A DNA stretch of 64,000 nt from Scilla litardierei (GCA_030789695.1 CM061141.1:171072807-171136806); one strand, 5' to 3'. Shown: positions 54,268-63,603, numbered from the stretch's first letter. The notes: a model not told the origin generated them from the sequence alone. Numbers and translations are program-made.

Positions 54268-54948
54268 TGATACATGAGCAAACATGATTAATCTGATGAT
54301 GTTAGCAAGTGACATCAAAGAAAATTTGAGCGCCAACTTTAGCTCTCAATTTCAGATTGGTTCTCAAGCTGTTTTGAGCCAAGTTTTGCTTTATTGGCTT
54401 CCTCAATGAGTCAACTATGATGTGAAGTGATTATTTTGGCATCAAAACTCAAATGAAAATTCAGATTCCAAATTAAGGGGAAGCTGAAGTGTTTGGACGA
54501 ATTTTGAAGACTTTGGCCTTGGAAATCCACTCTAGCATTTATTTTATCAGCATTCAATGTTTAGAAAGTTGTAGCCTAGTGAGTTGTAGCCTAGCAAGTT
54601 GTAATCAGCCTTGGAAGTTGTTGGCTATTAAATTCCGGTGTATGTCATTATCAATGTTGTATGTCTTCTTTAAAAGAGAGTATTTGTAACTTTAGAAGAT
54701 CAATTTTTGTTGAATGAAAATTCCGAAGTTGCAAGTTCTTTCAAAGCTTGTTGTTAATCTTGTTTTCTTTATCTAACTGTGGAAAGGTTAGTGGTGAGAC
54801 AAATGAGGGTGGCCTGGCTTTTAATCCCAGTTGTGGTTAACTCCATTTCCCGATCTTGAGTGGTGGCATAGTCTTTATCTCAGATCTTTATCCTCCGTTC
54901 TATTCTTCAATTCTGAACTCTCTACATTCCATTATCCGTCACGCATCA
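54268..54948 (+). repeat. 5' LTR of the chromovirus remnant (~681 bp)
   Basis: The block begins TGATACATGAG and ends GCATCA, giving TGAT and ATCA complementary ends, and it lies four bases upstream of a clear PBS. LTRs of this class carry the promoter and polyadenylation signals, but I cannot pick a convincing TATA box here. The left edge could alternatively be 54266 (TGTGATAC). No second LTR exists in the window, so LTR-LTR divergence dating is impossible. Confidence 0.75.
54567..54605 (+). repeat. 15-bp tandem repeat inside the LTR
   Basis: AGTTGTAGCCTAGTG is followed by AGTTGTAGCCTAGCA and then a partial third copy, AGTTGTAATC. Small direct repeats in the U3 region of plant LTRs are common, but no regulatory role can be assigned from sequence alone. 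Confidence 0.7.
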
Positions 54949-54951
54949 ACT

Positions 54952-54963
54952 TGGTATCAAAGC
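54952..54963 (+). other. Primer-binding site for tRNA-iMet
   Basis: TGGTATCAAAGC matches the complement of the 3' end of plant initiator tRNA-Met (TGGTATCAGAGC) at 11 of 12 positions. This is the primer used for minus-strand synthesis by most plant chromoviruses and many Ty1/copia elements. Its position four bases after the LTR end fixes the 5' LTR boundary. Confidence 0.88.
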
Positions 54964-55083
54964 TTAGCATCATGTCTTCATCCCTTTTGATGTTATCTTT
55001 TCTTCTCCATTCAGCATAATCTCCATTCTATTCTATCCTAAACATTTTCATAAGCCTAAATATACCCTTTTCAAGCCTAAAGT

Positions 55084-56062
55084 ATGGATGAAATTCCCCA
55101 AAATATGACCCTTGAGCAAGCTCAAAATCTACGACGCGATAGAGAGCTTACTGAATTAAGCCATTGCTCAACTAGGCCTAAGAAGGAATCATGGAAGGAG
55201 GAAGAACTCAAGGAGCACTCAAGGCACCTCTTCCTTATCTAATTCAAACTTTAATGATGCAGGATCTTCATCTGAAGATTCAATTCCTCAAGTTCATCAT
55301 TGAAGCGCCCCCCCCCCCCCCCAAAAAAAAAAAAGATGATTTCAAAGATGTGGAGATCCACCAGATTTTGATGGGAGCATGAGTCTTGCTATATATTTGG
55401 AGTGGGTTCATTCTATTGGGCGAATTTTTGAAGCCAAAAGGTTATAATGATGAGAAATGCTTCAAGGTTGCATGCATCAAGTTCAAAAGGTATGCATCGA
55501 TCTGGTTTGAGAACCTGAAATTGGAGATGAGTCGAGAAGGCAAAAGAAAGCTTAAGTCTTGGATCAAACTGAAAAGACTTATGGATAAAATATTTATTCC
55601 AGCAAGTTACAAGCAAGATTTGTATCTCAAGGTTGCGTCTCTTAAGCAAGAAAGTCTAGGTGTTTAAGAATATATTAGAGAAATTGAGCAACTTCTTATG
55701 AAGAGTGGAATTCAAGAAGAATCTGAACTGAAAATTGTCTGATTCCTTAGTGGGTTAAATCCAAATATTGCTGAGAAGGTTGATCTACAGCCTTTTTGGA
55801 CCTTTGAGGATGTGTGCAAGTTGGCCGTGAAGGTGGAGAAACATGCTAAGTTGAAGAAGATAGCAAGCAAGCCTCCAAATTCTTTAAGAGCGCTTTCTCT
55901 AAAAATGACTCTTCTTCTGCAAAAGATGATAATAATAAGGAGAAGGTAAAGGAAACTCCTAAAGAAGTTTAGAAAAGGTTTGATGGGAAGAAATGCTTTA
56001 AATGTCATGGTTTTGGCCATTTCCAGGCTGATTGTCCAAATAGAAGAATTATGACACTTTAG
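55084..56062 (+). pseudogene. Degenerate gag with CCHC zinc knuckle
   Basis: The likely start is the ATG at 55084, giving a short acidic N-terminus. That frame stops near 55241. The retrotransposon gag capsid-like region continues in other frames from about 55360 to 55865 (recognisable pieces: FKVACIKFKRYASIWFENLK and EQLLMKSGIQEE). In-frame stops lie at 55665-55667 and 55740-55742, with a 1-bp shift in the A run near 55437 and another near 55870. A CX2CX4HX4C nucleic-acid-binding knuckle (CFKCHGFGHFQADC) is intact at 55994-56035, with further stops just before it (near 55970) and after it (near 56060). Gag packages the element RNA into virus-like particles in living copies. This one cannot make a full protein. 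Confidence 0.85.
55308..55334 (+). repeat. Homopolymer pair C15-A12 within gag
   Basis: Fifteen C residues (55308-55322) are followed directly by twelve A residues (55323-55334). The run lies in the linker between the gag N-terminus and the capsid-like region. Its length is likely to be unstable in replication and in sequencing, so the apparent frame here should not be trusted. Confidence 0.95.
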
Positions 56063-56099
56063 GAGATTGAAGAGATTGAGGAAGAATTTGAAAAGGAAG

Positions 56100-56652
56100 T
56101 GATTTGGGATATTGAAGGAAATGCTGATCCTGAAGACAAGATGGTGTTAGAAGCTGATCAAGGTGAACTTCTTATGTTCAGAAGGGTTCTCCATGCAAAG
56201 GCAGCACCACAAGAACAAGGCCAAAGAGAGCAAATATTTTACACTAGGTGCAACATCAAGGGCAAAGTATGCAGTCTCATATAAACAGTGTCAGCTGTGC
56301 AAATGTTGTTTCTACAATACTCATTGAGAAACTTTAGTTGCCTACTATACCACACCCGCATCCATACAAACTTCAATGGCTTAGAAAAAACAGTGATGTC
56401 AAGGTAACCAAAAAAGCTCTTGTTCCTCTTTTCATTGGAAATGTTTATCATGATCATATTTTGTGTGATGTGATTCCTATCGATGCTAGCCATATTCTCT
56501 TAGGAAGACCTTGGCAGTTTGATAAACATGTTATTCATGATGGCCACAAAAACACTTATTCTCTTATTGTTGATCAAAAGAAAATCACACTTGCTCCTTT
56601 ACCACCTAGTAAGATTTATGTGAATTTACATAGGGTGGGAACCACAAGTTAG
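56100..56652 (+). pseudogene. Degenerate retropepsin (aspartic protease) region
   Basis: Downstream of the knuckle, an acidic linker leads into FYTRCNIKGKVCSLI (56238-56282), the usual lead-in to the protease active site. The D-S/T-G catalytic triplet itself is lost: a stop at 56282-56284 and a small indel leave NSVSCANVV in another frame, so both the aspartate and the glycine positions are altered. The C-terminal half is preserved in one frame at 56338-56652, including HPHPYKLQWL and the conserved LLGRPWQFD. This protease matures the Gag-Pol polyprotein in active elements. The next frame is separated by a stop at about 56650. Confidence 0.82.
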
Positions 56653-56724
56653 AAAGCCTCCTACCTATGCTAGGCACAAGTTGATCATTATTTACTCAAT
56701 TGCAACACTATTTATGCTTTACTT

Positions 56725-57579
56725 GTGGTTGAGGCTTCGAAAGGAAGAAATGAAGAAACATTGCATCCTTTGCTGCAATCATTGATTGAGCAATTTCAGG
56801 ATGTATTCCCGGATGATCTACCACCTGGTTTGTCTCCAATAAGAGGGATTGAGCATCAAATTGATCTTATCCTGGTGCTCCTTTGCCAAACAAAGCTGCC
56901 TATCGGTGTAATCCAGAAGAAACCAAAGAGCTACAAAGTCAGGTGGAAGAATTGGTGGCTAGAGGATATGTTCGAGAAAGTATGAGCCCATGTTCTGTTC
57001 CAGCTTTGCTTGGTCCAAAGAAGGATGGTACTATGCGCATGTGTGTTGATAGTAGGGCCATAAATAACATCACCCTTAAGTATAGATATCAAATTCCTCG
57101 CTTGGATGATATGCGTGATGAGTTGCATGGTTCTATTGTCTTCTCAAAGATTGATCTTCAGAATGAAGGAAGGAGATGAGTGGAAGACATCATTTAAAAC
57201 TAAAGGAGGATTATATGAATGGAGGGTCATACCATTTGGACTCACTAATGCTCCAAGTACTTTCATGAGGTTGATGAATGAGGTCTTACGTCCTTTCATC
57301 GGTAAGTTTGTCGTCGTATACTTTGATGATATTCTGGTTTATTCTAAGAATCATGAAGATTATTTGAAGCACTTAACAGATGTCTTTTCTGTTTTGAGGC
57401 AACAAAAACTTTTTGGAAAGTTGGAAAAATGTGAATTCTTCACTCCTAGTGTTGTTTTCCATGGATATGTTGTTTCAAAGGATGGAATTTCTGTTGATCA
57501 ATCCAAAGTTGAAGCTGTGAGATCTTGGCCAGTTCCAACCAACATATCTGAAGTAAGAAGTTTCCATGGCCTTGCATAA
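56725..57579 (+). pseudogene. Degenerate Ty3/gypsy reverse transcriptase
   Basis: RT copies element RNA into DNA. Three frame segments cover it: 56725-56880 (pre-RT region with QFQDVFPDDLPPGLSPIRGI), 56883-57158 ([50 protein letters not shown]) and 57160-57579 ([35 protein letters not shown]). The catalytic YFDD is intact at 57319-57330, and the first catalytic aspartate is in SKIDL near 57152. Just after SKIDL, about eight conserved residues of the palm are missing through a short deletion that also shifts the frame. The fragment ends with VRSFHGLA, followed by a stop at 57577-57579, after which homology continues. Confidence 0.93.
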
Positions 57580-58216
57580 TTTTATAGAAGATTCATTAAA
57601 GATTTCAGCACTCTATTGGCTACTATAACTGAATGCATGAAGAAAGGTTCTTTCGAATGGACTAAGGCTGCTCATAATCCCTTTGAATCCATTAAGAATA
57701 AACTTTGTGAAGCTCCAATTTTGGCTTTGTCCAATTTTGATGATCTCTTTGAAGTGGAGTGTGATGCAAGTGGAGTAGGTATTGGGGCAGTTTTGGTGCA
57801 ATCTCAACGTCCCATAGCTTATTTCAGTGGGAAGTTGAATGGCTCCAGGAATAATTACAGCACTTATGATAAAGAGTTATATGCCATTGTAAGAGCTCTT
57901 GGTTATTGGAGTCATTATCTTCACCCCAAGCAATTTGTTCTACATTCTGATCATCAAGCACTTAAGTTTATTAATGGACAGCACAAGTTGAATCAAAGGC
58001 ATGCTAAATGGGTTGAATTTCTTCAATCCTTCGCATTTGTTTCTAAGCATAAATCTAGAAAACCAATGTTGTAGCTGATGCACTTTCAAAGTGGTATTCT
58101 CTTCTATCTATTGTTAAAGCTAAAATTCTTGGTTTTCATTTTATTAAAGCTCTTTACAAGGATGATCAAGACTTTTCTCAATTCTTTAAGAAAGAAAGGG
58201 CTGCTCTTTCATGCCC
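57580..58216 (+). pseudogene. Degenerate RNase H domain and linker to integrase
   Basis: Directly continues the RT frame after the stop at 57577 ([10 protein letters not shown], then [12 protein letters not shown]). The RNase H active-site residues are present: the aspartate in [13 protein letters not shown] at 57763, the glutamate in [13 protein letters not shown] at 57874 and the aspartate in [10 protein letters not shown] at 57949. A 1-bp shift near 58065 moves the frame before the conserved NVVADALSK segment (58068-58094). The linker towards integrase then runs to a stop at about 58217. In active elements RNase H removes the RNA strand during reverse transcription. Confidence 0.92.
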
Positions 58217-58217
58217 T

Positions 58218-58462
58218 TAAGTGATTCAGGAAGGTTTTCTTTTCAAGAACAACAAGTTGTACAATCTTTTGGTGAAAGAAGCCCATGGTGGCGTTGTTGC
58301 TGGTCATTTTGGCATCAACAAGACACTTGACATCTTGCAAGAACACTTTTATTGGTCTAAGATGACTGGTGATGTCCATAATGTTGTTTCAAGATGCTCT
58401 ATTTGTCATAAAGCTAAGAGTCAATTTCATCAAGGAATGTATACTCCACTGCATGTTCCAAT
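58218..58462 (+). pseudogene. Integrase N-terminal HHCC zinc finger, truncated
   Basis: The frame carries H at 58284 and 58305, and C at 58395 and 58404 (AHGGVVAGHFG ... RCSICHKAK), which is the HX6HX29CX2C zinc finger of Ty3/gypsy integrases. Homology stops at PLHVPIE, near 58462, just before the catalytic DDE core would begin. From there the reading frame continues into Sat336 sequence as a meaningless chimera to 58547. The element therefore lost its integrase core, any chromodomain, and everything 3' of it. Confidence 0.9.
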
Positions 58463-58541
58463 AGAGGAAATAATCTCCACTCTGCATAGAAACAATGTTT
58501 ACTCTCCATTTGTCCTCATATTCCTCCAAAATTTCCCACTG
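58463..58541 (+). repeat. Sat336 fragment flanking the chromovirus on the right
   Basis: GAGGAAATAATCTCCACTC, GCATAGAAACAATGTTTACTC, CCATTTGTCCTCATATTCC and AAAATTTCCCACTGGGA match the middle of a Sat336 monomer, in the same orientation as the main array. The fragment is only about 80 bp long and is followed by non-satellite DNA. Confidence 0.88.
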
Positions 58542-59050
58542 GGATGAGTAATAGTATTATTATGAGTGATAACATTATATAATATCAGATTCAATTAATC
58601 TAACATATTATTTATTTAGATGATGTATGGAACCTACTACATGTTGTGTGGATCAGAGGGGGAAGGTGAGCATTGGGTTCACCGGCGACTGAATCGGGAT
58701 CGTCGAAAGATCGCCGGAGCTCGAGAAGTCATCGAGGCTTCGTTAAGGGCAATTCGTCGAACACCGGGTAGGCGACTCAGGAAGTTAGAAGACGGCTTGC
58801 CATGGGAAGGGGACAAGGGTTCTCACCAAAGGTTACCGTAGAAGAGGAGTCGCCGGCCAGAGCTAGGGTGTCACCGGCCAGAGGAGGGAGGAGGCGGTGG
58901 CAGTTGTAGGGTTGAAGGAGGTCAGGGTTGATGGCTGTGAGGTCGGAGGCCTAGAGCTTAGGAAGATGGAGTTGTCGTAGGATGTAATGGGTTTGGTAAG
59001 AGAGTGGCTAAAGGTTTGTTAGCGGTTGTGAAGTGAGGGGTTAGGGCTTT
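58542..59050. other. Unassigned segment with GC-rich island
   Basis: About 75 bp of AT-rich sequence (58545-58620) precedes a GC-rich, CCGG-rich block (58640-59030) unlike anything else in the window. I could not assign a family. On the minus strand, near 58810 to 58690, a short frame after an ATG reads like an arginine- and serine-rich organelle presequence (NFLSRLPGVRRIALNEAS), but it needs one frameshift and stops soon after. It may be a captured or decayed first exon, or part of an unrecognised retroelement leader. No product is claimed. Confidence 0.3.
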
Positions 59051-59648
59051 ATTCTCATTTTAATCTATTTGGTAGGTGCTAATTGCTAAAGGAATGAAAG
59101 GAAAGAACAAGGATATAATTGCAAATAATATTAGTGATTCATTCTCATTAAGATAGGTAAAAGTCTCCTAGATCCATATGAGAGGAGATTTAAATTGGTA
59201 CACGAATCATGGAGTAAATGATGGGAAGATTTGATTCGATTTCATAATAGTCAAGGGGAGATTAATGGGATTCAATTACTTGCCAAAAGAAAGATTTTAC
59301 TTTGTTTTAAAAACTTTATTAGGAGATTAATTGTTAAGGATATTAAGGAAAGTTTGAATTAGAATAATTATTAAGGAGAAAATAAAGGGATTTAGTGATA
59401 GGGAAACTTCCCATTTAGCTATAGGTTTTATTACAATTAAATTAGAAATTTATTTGAAAGTTTAAAATTTGAAATAAAAATTTAAACATTTGGATTTTAA
59501 AGTTTGAATTTAAAAGAAAATTATAATAGATTTATTGTTAGCTAACTTAACATAAGAATAAAAATCATATTATCGTAACAAATTAATAATAATAATAGAC
59601 CTAACATGATAACACTGGACTCCATAGTAACTACAAACACTGATCGTT
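59051..59648. other. AT-rich spacer, no recognisable feature
   Basis: AT-rich sequence with short oligo-A and oligo-T runs and no frame of note. I see no TIRs, LTR ends or coding similarity. It may be the untranslated part of the retroelement to its right or an older insertion. Confidence 0.4.
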
Positions 59649-60340
59649 ACAACGACTCTCCTAAGCGAGCGCCAGCCGTAAGTTGAATGGACCATCCCTT
59701 CGGCACTGAACGACTCTCCTAAGCGAGCGTCAGTCGTAAGTCGAAGAGGCCACCCATTCCCCGCTGAACGACTCTCTCCTACTAAATGACTCTCCTAAGC
59801 GAGCACTGGTCGTAAGTCGAAGGGGCCACCCCTTCGCCACTGAATGACTCTCTTAAACGAGCGTCAGCTGTAAGTCCAAGGGGCCACCCCTTCCACACTG
59901 AACGACTCCCCTAAGCGAGCGTCATCCGTAAGTCGAAGGGCCCACCCCTACGCCGCTGAACGACTCTCCTAATTGAGCGTCAGCCGTAAGTCGAAGGGAC
60001 CACCCCTTCGCCACGGATCAACTCTCCTAAGCGAGCATCAGCCGTAAGTCGAAGGGACCACCCCTTCGCCACTAAACGACTCTCCTAAGCGAGCGTCAGC
60101 CGTAAGTCGAAAGGACCACCCCTTCGCCACTTAACGACTCTCCTAAGCGAGCGTCAGTCGTAAGTCGAAAGGGCCTCCTCTTAGCCACTGAACGACTCTC
60201 CTAAACGAGCGCCATTCGTAAGTCGAAGAGGCCACCCCTTTTCCACTGAACGGCCCCCCAAGACGTCATTAGCTGCAAAACCAGGACCCACCTCTTCGAC
60301 ATAAAACGACTTCTGCTCCGTCAATCGTGAGTCGAGTAAA
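59649..60340 (+). repeat. 58-bp minisatellite (about 11-12 units)
   Basis: AACGACTCTCCTAAGCGAGC recurs every 58 bp: 59651, 59709, 59767, 59843, 59901, 59959, 60017, 60075, 60133, 60191 and 60249. One extra 18-bp partial step lies at 59767-59785. Each unit then reads GTCAGCCGTAAGTCGAAGG and GGCCACCCCTTCGCCACTG. Within the unit, CGAAGGGG and CCCCTTCG are perfect inverted arms around CCA (for example 59818-59836). The last one or two units are degenerate. Tandem repeats of this kind are known from the 3' untranslated regions of Tat-lineage Ty3/gypsy elements. Here the block lies between unassigned DNA and an antisense reading frame typical of those elements. Confidence 0.93.
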
Positions 60341-60619
60341 TCTCACCCTAGCTATGGAGCGTAGTGGTCAACTTCTAAGCATGGTTCGATGGTTTATCCT
60401 CGATCATCCTGAAGCAGCGCCTAACCCATCGAAAAGGGGACATCAGGTATTACGACCACCATAGAATGTAAGTGACAACAATCAAAGAGATGCAATGACA
60501 AACAAGGATATACAAACCAATTCTCATGTCACTCTCTATTGCAAAAATTGTTTTCGTTTACATCACCCCCTACACATTCAAAAATGTTTAAAATCAGGCA
60601 AAAAAAGAGCGCCAAGACC
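60341..60619. other. Spacer between minisatellite and antisense gene remnant
   Basis: Non-coding sequence of mixed composition, with no repeat or motif that I can assign. It lies just beyond the stop codon of the minus-strand gene remnant and is probably part of the same retroelement. Confidence 0.4.
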
Positions 60620-62764
60620 TTACAGCGGCCGGTTAGGTCCTTGATCTCCATCCAGCACGACCATAGACTCTGGGCCCCCCGCAACGTCTGCTCTTGCTTC
60701 ATCTCCCTCCAGGGCAACAGCCTCGTCCATGGGAGCAGCCTCGTCCATGGGAGCAGCCTCCTCCATGCCTCGGCTTAACTCATCATCGCCTTGGCTCGAC
60801 TCATCCTTGAAAAAGTCTGAAGTATCACCAAGATCTTGTCGATCTCAACGGAGAGGTCGGGGAATCAATTCTTCATCTCCAGCCGACATCGCTCGTATCC
60901 TTCTTTGTATAGGTCGTCAAAATCAGGAAATGTGTCTTTAAACTCCTGAATCGCCCTCTCCGCTATGACCTCGGCTTCAACCTTCTCCTCCAGCAGAGCG
61001 TCCTCTGCTCGCTTCCTCAAGGCAGTTTGCTCAGCCTCCCTCCTACAAGATTCGTGTAACTCTTCCTCGAGTTCTGGAGGCGATTCAATCTCGTCTCACA
61101 GAGAGGCTGAGTCTATCAGCTCAACTTGAGACCGCTCCACGGCCGACCTAACGGCCAACAGGGTGACCCCATGATTGGCCACCTCCAGAGCACGACGACG
61201 CAGTACCAAAGTAGCCACAAGAGCCTGCACACAATGCTACATGGTCAGCTTACACGATGATAGCAGCATCGATAGAGGCTGGAGCAATAATTACATGGAG
61301 GGTGGCATGAATAGCTATCGACACGAGCCGCTCGTAATCGACCCTCTCTACGACAGCCATGTCCTGTGGAAGAGTCGCATTCTCAGCTATGCGGGAGGCG
61401 GTCCCGCAGTCAAGAAGAGCGGAATCTCCACGCCTCAATGGAAATCCCGCCTGAACAAGCTCCTCCTCGAAGCAGTCGAATGGGGCCTGAGGAGATCTGC
61501 CCTCCAACAAAATTGGCCTATCCTCATCAGGGATGTCTTCAGACTGCCCTACCAGATGGAACAGACCCCTCCAAGGCCAGGAGTCCTGGTGCACAAGAAG
61601 CTCCGATGGAACCTGAGTCCTCCCTGAGTCTCCCTCGTGAAGAGTGTCATTCCCAGGCCAGGAGACCTGCTCTGTAGCTACATTCAACCTAGACGGTCCC
61701 GAGTTGCAGAGAACAATCTTCTGCCTCCTCTTGGTCCCCCTCCATCGCAACTACTTCAAATTCGAAGGTGGGCCCTTTCTTCTACTTCTGTTGAGGGTGG
61801 GCCACCTGAGCAACCCCCTCAACAACCATAGGTCGATCCCCAGACGGTTGGGATATCAATTTCTCCACGGTCGACACCCGGGGAGACACATGCTCGCCTC
61901 TGCCTATTTGATGGAAGCCTCGCAGCTTCCCTCAATGCAGTATTCACCTGGTAGTCCACACTTTCCATGCCTGCGAAAGCAGAAAACAAGTTAGGTCGAA
62001 AGACGAAGGTCAAACAGTTGGCATGCATAATCGAACCAACCTTGCGTTCATACAGTCCGACACAGCAGTCGTTAAACCACAGCCACTTGATCGACCTCAT
62101 ATCCTCTGGCAGGCCCATCAGAATATCAGCGGCTTTGTTCTCCCCGAGAGTCAACGACTTATCCCTGGCAAGTTCCAAATCAGGGGCACCCCAACCAGTG
62201 CAAAAGCTAGCCTCCCCTTGGAAAACCACACGCACAGAACTATGAAGCCCATCATCATGCCAATGGCGTTCGGCATCAACTGGCGGAGTGAAATGTTCAG
62301 GGTACACTGTAAATACCGCATGAAAGGGTGCATGGTAAATCGGAGTCTCGCTTGAAGGCTTTGACGTAAACCCCAGCTTACCGATCACCAGGACGATGAA
62401 CCCTTCTGTCCCACCTAGGCGGCCTAATTAGGTAGTCGAGTCGAACGTAACTCCTCTAAAGTTCGACGATCTGACCGACCTTGACTTTGGACCTCACATT
62501 CGCCAGCAATCCCGGCTCCATGATCCCTTCCTGATTCTTCTGCATGGCTGTGACCAAGTTCCTTTTAGAGGCCGAGATGGAGGACAAAGTCATTGCTTTC
62601 GAGAGAAGGAAAATCTGAATCAAAAGCATGAAGACGGTACCTCCGCACTCTATTGCTGGAACCGTCATATATGGGTGAGGCAACAACTGCATGATGGAAC
62701 ACGTGTCAAAGATCCAAGAGCCCAAAATGTCTTGGATTTTGAATCGACAAATCATCTGAATCAA
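60620..62764 (-). pseudogene. Broken Transposase_28 (PF04195)-like protein, putative antisense ORF of a Tat-lineage element
   Basis: Read on the minus strand. An N-terminal part (62764-62456) includes EPGLLANVRSKVKVGQIVEL. The core segment QLMPNAIGMMMGFIVLC (about 62280-62228) and ILMGLPEDM, IKWLWFNDC (about 62125-62070) resemble the 'putative gypsy type transposon' domain. A variable middle follows. From 61200 a glutamate- and arginine-rich coiled coil runs through ELEEELHESCRREAEQ and ALLEEKVEAEVIAERAIQ, then FKDTFPDFDDLYKEGYERC, a typical C-terminal element of these plant proteins. An acidic tail with a short repeat (MEEAAPMDEAAPMDEA) ends at a TAA on 60620-60622. In-frame stops lie near 61098 and 60866, and several frameshifts break the frame. 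Its function is unknown even in intact families. The family assignment is by remembered pattern, not by search. Confidence 0.55.
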
Positions 62765-62797
62765 CTAGGCGAACGTTTTGGCGCCTAGAACTTAAGT

Positions 62798-63601
62798 GTT
62801 ATTTTCTTGACTACCAAGCGCCATTAATGCGATGTAATGTCGCTTGACTTCAGCGAATGGTTACTTCAAGGTCATGCGATGAGGGCCATTGTTAAGTCAT
62901 TGGGCCGGCATTCGAGATAATTCAGTCGACAAATGATTACAAATGATTATGGCCCGCAAGGCCCACCTCAGAAGCCTGATACAGACTCAGTCAAAGCCTA
63001 ATAGTCAGTCGATCGTTGAGTCCACTTCACTCGAACGTGTGATTAAAGGCGGGGTCGTGAATCTCGGAGACGTGCACAACATTTATTCCTATTAATAGGG
63101 GCAGATCGTGGCTCCATTAGGGGTGGCCGTTATCACCCCAACATCACCAAAGGGACCCTGAACGTCTATAAATAGGGGAAAGGGTCCCATTTCCAAGGTA
63201 CGAGGTCTAAGACATAGAACTCTACTTTCTCAGCTTATACTTCTTATACATTTGATCTTGCACCGCCAGTCCTGAGATGAACCTCGTGGGTCGATCTCAT
63301 CTGTACCAAGCTCTCTCACTCCCTTAAGTTCCATACTTACTTAAGCATCGGAGGGGATTTGGGTCGGAACCTAGATCCGACCCCCATAACGAGTCCCTGT
63401 GGTGCAGATCGACGGTCATCGTCCAACATTGAAGGTCGACATTGAGCTTCCCAGCCTCAAACGATCGACGCAACTACCGCTCGAAGGTCGATCGAATGTT
63501 GCATCATCTTCAACTACCATCACTCGACCCTGGTTCTTCCAACCGAGTGTCCTACTCCAACTGTTAACAAGGCTCCGACTCAGTATCTCGAGTCTACATC
63601 A
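62798..63601 (+). repeat. LTR-like block of a Tat-lineage Ty3/gypsy element (left edge uncertain)
   Basis: This block has a TATAAATA box (63167), a purine/C-rich leader and the sequence CTTAAGCATCGGAGGGG (about 63340), followed by a GGTCGGAACC and GATCCGACCC inverted pair and GTGGTGCAG. This closely resembles the R/U5 region of Tat/Ogre/Retand LTRs, which carry a CTTGAGCGTCGGAGGG motif. The right end is placed at TCTACATCA (63601) because a PBS-like stretch follows. The left end could be TGTTATTTT at 62798 or TGTAATGTC at 62833. With the antisense reading frame to its left, it would be a 3' LTR. With the PBS-like stretch to its right, it would be a 5' LTR. No partner LTR is present in the window. 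Confidence 0.5.
63167..63174 (+). promoter_or_regulatory. TATA box of the LTR-like block
   Basis: TATAAATA in the context ACGTCTATAAATAGGGGAAA is a textbook plant TATA box. Transcription would be expected to start about 25-35 bp downstream, near 63195-63205, on the plus strand. It would not drive the antisense gene remnant to its left. Confidence 0.65.
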
Positions 63602-63603
63602 GC

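Larger units (their letters stand above)
54268..58462 (+). mobile_element. Truncated Ty3/gypsy chromovirus (5' LTR to integrase zinc finger)
   Basis: A 4.2-kb remnant of an LTR retrotransposon embedded in Sat336. The order is 5' LTR, PBS, gag, protease, reverse transcriptase, RNase H, start of integrase, which is the Ty3/gypsy (Metaviridae) arrangement. The tRNA-iMet PBS and the style of the gag and pol motifs suggest a chromovirus, most likely of the CRM/Reina group. The clade is an inference, because the integrase C-terminus and chromodomain that would decide it are absent. The integrase catalytic core, polypurine tract and 3' LTR are all missing. Both sides abut Sat336: the left satellite ends at GGACAACCGTTGGATAATG, and the right resumes in the same monomer at GAGGAAATAATCTCC, with about 28 bp of the monomer lost. 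Many stops and frameshifts show it is inactive. Confidence 0.92.

Noticed and set aside
55191..55382. Proline-lysine-rich peptide in gag as a real low-complexity domain
   Set aside because: It comes from the C15-A12 homopolymer pair and is in a different frame from the conserved gag segments.
58221..58547. 108-codon frame crossing from integrase into satellite as a fusion gene
   Set aside because: Only the first part is integrase zinc finger. The rest is translated Sat336, there is no promoter, and the element is dead.
58620..58841. 73-codon plus-strand frame in the GC-rich island
   Set aside because: Basic, low-complexity composition with no recognisable domain. It looks like the complement of the equally uncertain minus-strand signal.
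59040..59050. Single TTAGGG-type word as a telomere trace
   Set aside because: Only one copy, with no tandem run of the plant TTTAGGG repeat anywhere in the window.
61175..61677. Plus-strand frames of 103-150 codons opposite the antisense gene remnant
   Set aside because: They are GC-rich shadow frames. The recognisable domain, coiled coil and tail all lie on the minus strand.
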